A DNA stretch of 36,595 nucleotides from Luteimonas sp. ANT-B3E. Lineage in GTDB: Bacteria; Pseudomonadota; Gammaproteobacteria; Xanthomonadales; Xanthomonadaceae. Where the stretch lies: the NCBI GenBank assembly GCA_001683895.1, contig LXQJ01000025.1, positions 1 to 36,595 on the forward strand. The letters run 5' to 3'. The notes beneath the pieces were generated by a model. The model made no database searches. It saw only the letters and a program-made list of their open reading frames with translations, and had not been told where the DNA came from. The position numbers and the translations under genes were made by a program. Positions 28,817-36,595 of the stretch are shown here, piece after piece. Every line of letters begins with the position of its first letter. Within the stretch, counting starts at the first letter, position 1.

Positions 28817-29416
28817 ATGATCGGGCGCCTGCGCGGGATCCTGGTGCACAAGCAGCCGCCGTGGCTGGTGGTCGACGTGCAGGGCGTGGGCTACGAGCTG
28901 GAGGCGCCGATGAGCACCTTCTACGACCTGCCCGACGTCGGCCGCGAGGTGTCGCTGTTCACCCATCACGCGCAGAAGGAGGACAGCGTGTCGCTGTACG
29001 GGTTCCTGCGCGACGCCGAGCGCCGGCTGTTCCGCGACGTGCAGCGGGTCAGCGGCATCGGCGCGAAGATCGCGCTGGCGGTGCTGTCGGGCACCAGCGT
29101 CGACGCGTTCGCGCGGCTGGTGCAGGTGGGCGACGTCGCCGCGCTGACCCGGATCCCCGGCATCGGCAAGAAGACCGCCGAGCGCATGGTGGTGGAGCTG
29201 CGCGACCGCACCGCCGGCGCCTACGGCGACGGCGTGATGGTGATCGGCGACGCGTCCCCCGGGGCCCCGGCGGATCCGTTCTCCGAGGCCGTCGTGGCGC
29301 TGCAGCAGCTGGGCTACAAGCCCGCCGATGCACAGCGCATGGCGCGCGCAGCGTTCACGGACGGCGATGCGGCGGAGTCCATCATCCGCAAGGCGCTGCA
29401 GGCCGCGCTGCGCTGA
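28817..29416 (+). CDS. ruvA: Holliday junction branch-migration protein RuvA
   Basis: A tetrameric DNA-binding subunit that targets the RuvB motor to Holliday junctions. The 199 residues comprise OB-fold domain I (~1-63, [10 protein letters not shown] start), domain II with two helix-hairpin-helix motifs ([15 protein letters not shown] and [18 protein letters not shown]) and domain III (~150-199, [19 protein letters not shown]), which binds RuvB. GGGAGA lies 10 nt before the ATG. ruvB is not adjacent: kup and a broken gene lie between. Confidence 0.95.
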   Translation: MIGRLRGILVHKQPPWLVVDVQGVGYELEAPMSTFYDLPDVGREVSLFTHHAQKEDSVSLYGFLRDAERRLFRDVQRVSGIGAKIALAVLSGTSVDAFARLVQVGDVAALTRIPGIGKKTAERMVVELRDRTAGAYGDGVMVIGDASPGAPADPFSEAVVALQQLGYKPADAQRMARAAFTDGDAAESIIRKALQAALR

Positions 29417-29447
29417 GCGCGCGGTACCCACCACCCCACGGATCGAC

Positions 29448-31385
29448 ATGAGCACTTCGCAACAGGGCACGCCCCCCGCCGCGACGCCCCCCGCCGGCAA
29501 GGGTGGCGGCGTCGGGCAGGGCCATGGCCAGGTCGGCCTGTTCGGGCTCGCGGTCGGCGCCGTGGGCGTGGTCTTCGGCGACATCGGTACCAGCCCGCTG
29601 TACACCATCCGCGAGGCGTTCTCGCCGCACTACGGGCTGGTCGCCAACCACGACACCGTGCTCGGGCTGCTGTCGATGGTGTTCTGGTCGCTAATGCTGG
29701 TGGTCACGCTGAAGTACGTGACCATCATCATGCGCGCCGACAACGAAGGCGAAGGCGGAATCATGGCGCTGATGGCGCTGGCCCAGCGCTGCCTGCCGGA
29801 GGGATCGCGGTCCAACTACCTGGTCGGCATCCTCGGCGTGCTCGGCGCGTCCCTATTCTTCGGCGACGGCGTCATCACCCCGGCGATCTCGGTGCTGTCG
29901 GCGGTGGAAGGGCTGGAGGTGGTGGCGCCGCAGCTCAGCAGCTGGATCGTGCCGGTCACAGTGGTGGTACTGGTGACGCTGTTCGCCACCCAGCGCTACG
30001 GCACCGCCAAGGTCGGGCGCATCTTCGGGCCGATCACCGTGGTGTGGTTCCTGGCGCTGGCCGTGCTGGGCGTGTTCAACATCCTGCACGAGCCCGAGGT
30101 GCTGAACGCCGTCAACCCGGTCTGGGCGATGCGCTTCTTCGTCGACTACAGCTGGGGTGGCATCTTCATCCTTGGCGCGGTCGTGCTGGCGGTGACCGGC
30201 GGCGAGGCGATCTACACCGACATGGGCCACTTCGGCGCCAGGCCGATCCGCATCGCGTGGTACTTCTTCGTGCTGCCGTCGCTGATGCTCAACTACCTCG
30301 GCCAGGGCGCGCTGGTGCTCGAAGACCCGACCGCGATCCAGAACCCGTTCTACATCGGTGTGCCGGAATGGGGGCGCTGGCCGATGATCGTGCTCGCCAC
30401 GGCGGCCACCGTCATCGCCTCGCAGGCCGTGATCACCGGCGGGTTCTCGGTGGCGCGGCAGGCGATGCAGCTGGGCTACATCCCGCGCATGACCATCCGC
30501 CACACCTCCAGCGCGACCATCGGCCAGATCTACATCCCCGCGATCAACTGGTCGATGATGCTGATCGTCATCGCGCTGGTGCTGGGCTTCCGCACCTCGA
30601 CCGCGCTGGCGACCGCGTACGGCATCTCGGTGTCGATGACGATGCTGATAGACACCCTGCTGCTGGCGATCGTGGCGCGCGCGCTGTGGCCTCGCTGGCG
30701 GCGCTGGGTGCTGCCGCTGTGTGTCGTGTTTCTGGTGCTCGACATCGGGTTCGTGATCGCCAACGGCGCCAAGATCCTGCAGGGCGGGTGGTTCCCGGTG
30801 GTGCTGGGCATCGTGCTGTTCACGCTGCTGCGCACGTGGCGGCGCGGACGCCAGCTGCTGCACGACGAAATCCAGAAGGACGGCATCCGCCTCGACACTT
30901 TCATCCCCGGGCTGATGCTGGCGCCGCCGGTGCGGGTGCCGGGCACCGCGGTGTTCCTGACCAGCGACCCGGGCGTGGTCCCGCACGCGCTGCTGCACAA
31001 CCTCAAGCACAACAAGGTGCTGCACGAGCGCAACGTGTTCCTCACCGTGCAGACGCTGACCGTGCCGTACTCGCAGCGACGGCTGAAGATCGAGGCGATC
31101 GGCGACGAGTTCCACCGCGTGACGATCCGCTTCGGCTTCATGGAGACGCCCGACGTGCCGCTGGCGCTGATGGCGAGCTGCGACCAGGGCGGCATCTACT
31201 TCGATCCGATGGACACGACCTACTTCGCCAGCCGCGAAACCATCGTGGCGATGGCCCACCACGGCATGCCGGTGTGGCGCGACAAGCTGTTCGCGCTGAT
31301 GCACCGCAATGCCGCGCCGGTGACCGGCTTCTTCCGGATCCCCGGCAACCGGCTGGTGGAGCTGGGGACGCAGGTCGAGATCTGA
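29448..31385 (+). CDS. kup: Low-affinity K+ uptake protein Kup (KUP/HAK/KT family)
   Basis: An inner-membrane K+/H+ symporter of 645 residues. After a Gly-rich cytosolic N-terminus (~1-30) come about 12 transmembrane helices (~35-460) beginning [19 protein letters not shown], the family signature. A C-terminal cytosolic domain (~465-645) follows with [30 protein letters not shown] and [15 protein letters not shown] are diagnostic. ATG at 29448 (MSTSQQGT) is used; the open frame further upstream overlaps ruvA. It lies between ruvA and ruvB. Confidence 0.94.
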   Translation: MSTSQQGTPPAATPPAGKGGGVGQGHGQVGLFGLAVGAVGVVFGDIGTSPLYTIREAFSPHYGLVANHDTVLGLLSMVFWSLMLVVTLKYVTIIMRADNEGEGGIMALMALAQRCLPEGSRSNYLVGILGVLGASLFFGDGVITPAISVLSAVEGLEVVAPQLSSWIVPVTVVVLVTLFATQRYGTAKVGRIFGPITVVWFLALAVLGVFNILHEPEVLNAVNPVWAMRFFVDYSWGGIFILGAVVLAVTGGEAIYTDMGHFGARPIRIAWYFFVLPSLMLNYLGQGALVLEDPTAIQNPFYIGVPEWGRWPMIVLATAATVIASQAVITGGFSVARQAMQLGYIPRMTIRHTSSATIGQIYIPAINWSMMLIVIALVLGFRTSTALATAYGISVSMTMLIDTLLLAIVARALWPRWRRWVLPLCVVFLVLDIGFVIANGAKILQGGWFPVVLGIVLFTLLRTWRRGRQLLHDEIQKDGIRLDTFIPGLMLAPPVRVPGTAVFLTSDPGVVPHALLHNLKHNKVLHERNVFLTVQTLTVPYSQRRLKIEAIGDEFHRVTIRFGFMETPDVPLALMASCDQGGIYFDPMDTTYFASRETIVAMAHHGMPVWRDKLFALMHRNAAPVTGFFRIPGNRLVELGTQVEI

Positions 31386-31479
31386 CGGCGCGGGTTTCGA
31401 GTCCGTGGCCCCGACACAGCGGGTGCAGGCAGGGGAGGGCGTCCCCATGTCGTGGAGAGTCCGCACGCCAGGCCAGCCC

Positions 31480-32470
<991 letters not shown>

Positions 32471-32531
32471 CGCGCGAAGAATCGAAGGCCAGCGCGAGCG
32501 CTCGGGCGGGCGGGCGTACGCAAAGGCCAAG

Positions 32532-32667
32532 GCCCGGGCTTCGGGCCATCGTGCCGGGGTCCGGGGGTATCGCTACCCGGCTCGGTTGGCCATCCATGGC
32601 CAACTCGCCGGCGGGCACATCCATGTGCCCTTTACGCGACACCCCCGCACCCCAGCGCGGCGCGGTG
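32532..32667 (+). repeat. Multi-hairpin intergenic repeat, copy B
   Basis: About 136 bp, closely matching 5602-5736 in the same orientation. It contains GCCCG/CGGGC and GGGTA/TACCC stems, a perfect 8-bp stem with loop TCCA (32585-32604) and a perfect 7-bp stem with loop TCCA (32613-32630). It begins about 60 nt after the corrected stop of the broken monooxygenase gene. A weak T-rich tail (CTTTCTTTCT) follows. Confidence 0.85.
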
Positions 32668-32770
32668 ACATCGACAGGTTCACTGCTTTCTTTCTGACCA
32701 AGCGCTAGCGAAGCATGCACGCGCTTGCGCATCGGGTTAATCATCCGAAGCCACGTCAATCATCTAGGAG

Positions 32771-32827
32771 GCGGAGCAGCACCCCGGCGCCGGCCTCCCT
32801 CGCGTAAATCGCCGAAGCTGCGCCGGC
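32771..32827 (-). repeat. Direct-repeat element upstream of ruvB, unit 1
   Basis: About 55 bp, repeated with divergence at 32871-32933. Shared strings include GAGCAGCAC and CCGGCCTCCCTCGCG followed by a CGAAGC segment. A degenerate copy lies on the other strand at about 5826-5858. Confidence 0.6.
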
Positions 32828-32870
32828 TCTGACTCTGGCTCTGACCGAATGGAGGGACGAAGGGACGCAG

Positions 32871-32933
32871 CGGCAGAGCAGCACACCGACACCGGCCTCC
32901 CTCGCGCCATCCCCCGAAGCCGCTTCCGCGCGG
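32871..32933 (-). repeat. Direct-repeat element upstream of ruvB, unit 2
   Basis: Second unit, ending about 20 nt before the ruvB start. It may overlap the ruvB promoter or leader region. Confidence 0.6.
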
Positions 32934-32953
32934 CAGCATGCGACCATAGCCGG

Positions 32954-33994
<1,041 letters not shown>

Positions 33995-34480
33995 GTGCCG
34001 ATGCAACCGACCGCAGCGCCAACCGGCGCCATCGCCAGGAAGGACGAAGGCGCGCAGCGCAGCCAGCCCGCGTTCAGTTGGCCGACACGCGTCTATTGGG
34101 AAGATACCGACGCGGGTGGCGTCGTCTACCACGCGCAATACGTGGCCTTTCTCGAGCGCGCGCGAACCGAATGGATGCGCGCGCTGGGGTACGGCCAGGA
34201 ACTGCTGCGGGAGTCGCACGACCTGGTGTTCGCCATCCGTGCCGTCGACATCGCGTACCTGCGTCCTGCGCGCCTGGACGACATGCTCCATGTCACCGTG
34301 GCGCTGGCGCAGTGCGGCCGCGCGAGCGCGGTGTTCTCGCAGCAGGTGCTGCGCGGCAACGAGGTGCTGGTGACGGCGCACGTGCGCGCCGCCGCGCTGG
34401 GTGGGGGCGACTTCCGGCCCCGCGCGATCCCGGAGCCGCTGTACCGGGTGCTGAAGCCGCTGGAACTCCGGCGGTCGTGA
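33995..34480 (+). CDS. ybgC: Acyl-CoA thioesterase YbgC (Tol-Pal associated)
   Basis: A hotdog-fold thioesterase, first gene of the tol-pal operon. Reported YbgC proteins hydrolyse short-chain or phosphopantetheine-bound acyl thioesters. The 161-residue product has VYWEDTDAGGVVYHAQYVAF (~33-52), the 4-hydroxybenzoyl-CoA thioesterase motif with Asp in EDTDAGG as the catalytic residue, and YLRPARLDDMLHVTVALA. GTG at 33995 abuts the ruvB stop directly; ATG at 34001 (MQPTAAP) is an alternative. Either way ~25 extra N-terminal residues (Ala/Gln/Thr-rich) precede the usual family start at FSWPTRVYW. The tolQ gene follows after 112 bp that contain hairpins. Confidence 0.88.
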   Translation: MPMQPTAAPTGAIARKDEGAQRSQPAFSWPTRVYWEDTDAGGVVYHAQYVAFLERARTEWMRALGYGQELLRESHDLVFAIRAVDIAYLRPARLDDMLHVTVALAQCGRASAVFSQQVLRGNEVLVTAHVRAAALGGGDFRPRAIPEPLYRVLKPLELRRS

Positions 34481-34492
34481 ACCTTCCAACCA

Positions 34493-34563
34493 CCGGGTCG
34501 GCAGCCGCACGCCGATCCACGCCGGCGCCCCGCCGGCACGCCACCCGCGCGCGGCCGACCCGG
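34493..34563 (+). promoter_or_regulatory. Nested inverted repeats in the tolQ leader
   Basis: A perfect 10-bp inverted repeat, CCGGGTCGGC (34493-34502) with GCCGACCCGG (34554-34563), encloses a GCCGGC/GCCGGC hairpin (34521-34526 with 34532-34537). It lies between ybgC and tolQ and has no T-tract. It could fold in the mRNA or be an operator; function unknown. Confidence 0.5.
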
Positions 34564-34592
34564 CCGACGCGCAACGCCACTGGAGTCGACGC

Positions 34593-35387
34593 ATGAGTGT
34601 TCCCGTTTCCCTGCTGCAGGCCACCGCCGTGGAGGCATTGCCCGAGGATCCCGTGGTCGCCGGCAGCGCACTGTCCGGTGACCCGGCGATGCTGGCGGAG
34701 CCGGTCTCGGGCAACTTCGACATGCTGCAGCTGATCCTGCACGCGTCCATTCCCGTCCAGATGGTGATGCTGCTGCTGCTGTTCGCATCGGTCGCGTCGT
34801 GGGTGATCATCATCCGCAAGAAGCGGCTGTTCGACCGGGCGTTCCGCGAGGCGGACCGGTTCGAGGAGAAGTTCTGGTCGGGCGCGGAGATGTCGAAGCT
34901 CTACGCCGCGGCGACCGAGCGCAACCGCGACGTCGACGGCATCGAGGCGATCTTCGAGGCCGGCTACCGCGAGTACTCCAAGCAGCGGCTGCGCCGCGGT
35001 GCCGACAGCCGCGCCCAGCTGGAGGGCGCGCAGCGCGGCATGCGCGTCGCCAGCTCGCGAGAGCTCGACAGCCTCGAGCACAACCTCGAGTTCCTCGCCA
35101 ACGTCGGCTCGATCGCACCTTACGTCGGCCTGCTCGGCACCGTGTGGGGCATCATGATCGCGTTCCAGGGCCTCGCCAACGTCAAGGAGGCGACCATCGC
35201 CAGCGTCGCGCCCGGTATTTCCGAGGCGCTGATCGCGACCGCCATGGGTCTCTTCGCCGCGATCCCGGCGGTGTGGGCATACAACCGCTACGCGACCAAG
35301 GCCGAGCGCATCGCCGGTCGCTATGACGCGTTCTCCGACGAGTTCTCGTCGATCCTCGAGCGCCAGTCGGGCCACGACGAGCCCTGA
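34593..35387 (+). CDS. tolQ: Tol-Pal system proton channel TolQ
   Basis: Inner-membrane component of the TolQR stator that harvests the proton motive force to energise TolA and outer-membrane constriction. The 264-residue product has three transmembrane helices: IPVQMVMLLLLFASVASW (~53-70), NVGSIAPYVGLLGTVWGIM (~170-188) and MGLFAAIPAVWAYN (~217-230). The long cytosolic loop contains RGMRVASSRELDSLEHN. GTVWGIMIAFQGLAN and the Thr/Gly-rich pore residues are family-typical. The ~40-residue N-terminal stretch before TM1 is longer than in E. coli. GGAG lies 9 nt before the ATG. tolR follows after 96 bp that contain a terminator-like hairpin. Confidence 0.94.
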   Translation: MSVPVSLLQATAVEALPEDPVVAGSALSGDPAMLAEPVSGNFDMLQLILHASIPVQMVMLLLLFASVASWVIIIRKKRLFDRAFREADRFEEKFWSGAEMSKLYAAATERNRDVDGIEAIFEAGYREYSKQRLRRGADSRAQLEGAQRGMRVASSRELDSLEHNLEFLANVGSIAPYVGLLGTVWGIMIAFQGLANVKEATIASVAPGISEALIATAMGLFAAIPAVWAYNRYATKAERIAGRYDAFSDEFSSILERQSGHDEP

Positions 35388-35393
35388 CCCCGC

Positions 35394-35417
35394 GCGCGCT
35401 TGCCGCGCGCTTTTTTT
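35394..35417 (+). terminator. Intrinsic-terminator-like hairpin between tolQ and tolR
   Basis: A GCGCGC stem (35394-35399 with 35405-35410), a 5-nt loop TTGCC and seven consecutive Ts (35411-35417), six nt after the tolQ stop and 66 nt before tolR. This is the best intrinsic terminator in the window. In an operon whose members need fixed ratios it could attenuate tolR-tolA. Confidence 0.65.
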
Positions 35418-35483
35418 CTGGTTACTCCCGGTCACCTGCCGCCGCGCGCCCGCGCGGCCCACGCCCCGCACAGCGAGCCTCCC

Positions 35484-35927
35484 ATGTCCGCCATCGCCCA
35501 CCGCCGCCGCAAGCGCCGCAAGCTGAAGAACGAGATCAACGTCGTGCCCTACATCGACGTGATGCTGGTGCTGCTGATCATCTTCATGGTGACCGCGCCG
35601 CTGATGAACCTGGGCGTCGACGTGTCGCTGCCGCAGTCCAACGCCAAGTCGATCGAGGAGCGCCAGGACCCGGTGATCGTCAGTGTCGACGTCGACGGCA
35701 ACTACTTCCTCGCCGTGGAGTCCGGCAGCAACGAGTCGCTGGACCCGGAGACCCTGGCCGCGCGCATCCGCGCGATCGTCGCCAACAACCCGCAGGTGCC
35801 GGTGTTCGTCGCCGGCGACGCCGCCAGCAGCTACCAGCGCGTGATGGACGCGATGGTGCTGCTGCAGTCCGCGGGCGTGGAGCGCGTGGGCCTGATGAGC
35901 GACCCGAAGCAGGACGGCGCGCGCTGA
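35484..35927 (+). CDS. tolR: Tol-Pal system protein TolR
   Basis: Inner-membrane stator partner of TolQ, ExbD/TolR family. The 147-residue product has a basic cytosolic N-terminus (RRRKRRKLKNE), one transmembrane helix (VVPYIDVMLVLLIIFMVTAP, ~20-39) with Asp25 as the proton-carrying residue, then a periplasmic domain with DPVIVSVDVDGNYFLAVESG and VDGNYFL-type repeats. ATG at 35484 gives MSAIAHRRRK; the frame runs open upstream over the terminator-like hairpin, but no start there is plausible. tolA begins on the last base of its stop (TGATG). Confidence 0.93.
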   Translation: MSAIAHRRRKRRKLKNEINVVPYIDVMLVLLIIFMVTAPLMNLGVDVSLPQSNAKSIEERQDPVIVSVDVDGNYFLAVESGSNESLDPETLAARIRAIVANNPQVPVFVAGDAASSYQRVMDAMVLLQSAGVERVGLMSDPKQDGAR

Positions 35928-36595
35928 TGCGCGAAGCCCCATCCGAGACCGCGCGTGCGGTCGGACTGGCGCTGCTGCTGCACGTGGCGTTGTTTGCGCT
36001 GATGTTCGCCGGGCTGTGGTGGACCGATACCTCCGCGCCGTCCGCCGCGGCGGGGTCGCCGATCAGCGCCGAGCTGATCGACGCCAGCGACCTGTCGGTG
36101 GCGATGCAGCGCACGCTGGCCGACCGCCCTGACCCCGTCCCGGTGCCCGCGCCGCAGCCCGACCCCGACCCGCTGCCGGAGCCGATCCCCGACGAGGAGG
36201 TGGCCGCGCCGATGCCGCAGCCGCTGCCGGAGCCGGTGCCCGAAGAGGCACCGACGCCGCCGCAGCCGCAGGTGCAACAGCAGCTGCCGGTGCCCGACAC
36301 CGTCGACCAGGACGCCGCCCGCCGCGACGCGATCTCGCGCGAGACCGCGGCGCGCGAGCAGGAGGAGCGCCGCCGCCAGGAACAGATCGACCTCACCGAG
36401 CGCGAGCGCCAGGCCGAGGCGGAGCGCCGGCGCCGCCTGTCGGAGATGGAGCAGGAGCGGCAGAAGCAGCTGGCCGACATCCGTCGCCGGCGCGAGGCCG
36501 CGGCGCGCGAAGCCGCCGCCGCCGAGCAGCGGCTGGAGCAGATCGCGGAGCGCCGGGCGCAGCAGGCCGCCGCCCAGGCCGCGGCGGCCGCGCCG
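35927..36595 (+). CDS. tolA: Tol-Pal system protein TolA (partial, cut by window end)
   Basis: Inner-membrane protein that spans the periplasm and links TolQR to TolB/Pal. The visible 223 residues have a transmembrane helix (~11-32, VGLALLLHVALFALMFAGLW) with His19, which aligns with the conserved TM His that contacts TolQ in E. coli; the preceding Ser of the E. coli S-x3-H motif is Ala here. A Pro/Asp/Glu-rich linker (~55-120, DPVPVPAPQPDPDPLPEP) follows, then a long Glu/Arg/Gln/Ala-rich helix (~125-223) continuing past the window. The C-terminal globular domain lies outside. The ATG at 35927 overlaps the tolR stop by one base. Confidence 0.92.
   Translation, partial: MREAPSETARAVGLALLLHVALFALMFAGLWWTDTSAPSAAAGSPISAELIDASDLSVAMQRTLADRPDPVPVPAPQPDPDPLPEPIPDEEVAAPMPQPLPEPVPEEAPTPPQPQVQQQLPVPDTVDQDAARRDAISRETAAREQEERRRQEQIDLTERERQAEAERRRRLSEMEQERQKQLADIRRRREAAAREAAAAEQRLEQIAERRAQQAAAQAAAAAP

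Noticed and set aside
36060-36595. Coding repeats in tolA as a separate repeat element
   Set aside because: Pro/Asp and Glu/Arg/Ala-rich periodicity is normal for the TolA linker and helix.

Overview
The window is high-GC (roughly 70% by eye) bacterial chromosome. Gene content and order point to a gammaproteobacterium of the Xanthomonadaceae/Lysobacteraceae (Lysobacter/Luteimonas-like). Pointers are the bamD<>rluD-pgeF...clpB block, the otsB-GH15-otsA trehalose operon, yebC-ruvC-ruvA-kup-ruvB running into ybgC-tolQRA, a large TonB-dependent receptor, and several families of GC-rich intergenic hairpin repeats. The species is not determined. No rRNA, tRNA, CRISPR array or intact insertion sequence was recognised.

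Layout. Positions 1-930 hold six copies of a short REP-like hairpin repeat around a small DUF559 (PD-(D/E)XK-like) nuclease gene; the two nearest copies form a near-perfect inverted pair around it. Positions 932-5471 hold nadE (glutamine-dependent NAD+ synthetase), bamD (outer-membrane assembly lipoprotein, minus strand) and the divergent pair rluD-pgeF. Positions 5472-6064 are a gene-free repeat cluster, followed by gloA (glyoxalase I). Positions 6603-10620 are the minus-strand operon otsB-GH15-otsA, whose genes overlap by four bases at non-ATG starts. clpB (10757-13354) is divergent from it and has a good sigma-32-like promoter. Positions about 13430-15650 are visibly less GC-rich and hold a frameshifted secreted amidase plus debris. 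After that come a Kef/YbaL-type antiporter and a TonB-dependent receptor (both minus), then a YheS-like ABC-F ATPase with a repeat-derived insert, a lipoprotein, a SIMPL-domain protein, an FmdB zinc ribbon and aspS.

Positions 26279-31385 are GNAT, alpha/beta hydrolase, yebC, ruvC, ruvA and kup. A frameshifted luciferase-like monooxygenase and a repeat cluster (31480-32953) separate ruvA-kup from ruvB. The window ends in ybgC-tolQ-tolR-tolA, with tolA cut by the right edge.

Main themes: envelope integrity (BamD, Tol-Pal, TonB receptor, amidase), stress (ClpB, trehalose, GloA, ion transport), translation (AspRS, RluD, YebC, ABC-F) and recombination (RuvABC). The most unusual signals are the inverted-repeat-flanked DUF559 unit, repeat sequence read in frame inside two coding regions, compensatory base changes between two distant copies of a multi-hairpin repeat, a terminator-like hairpin with seven Ts between tolQ and tolR, and two genes each broken by one frameshift.
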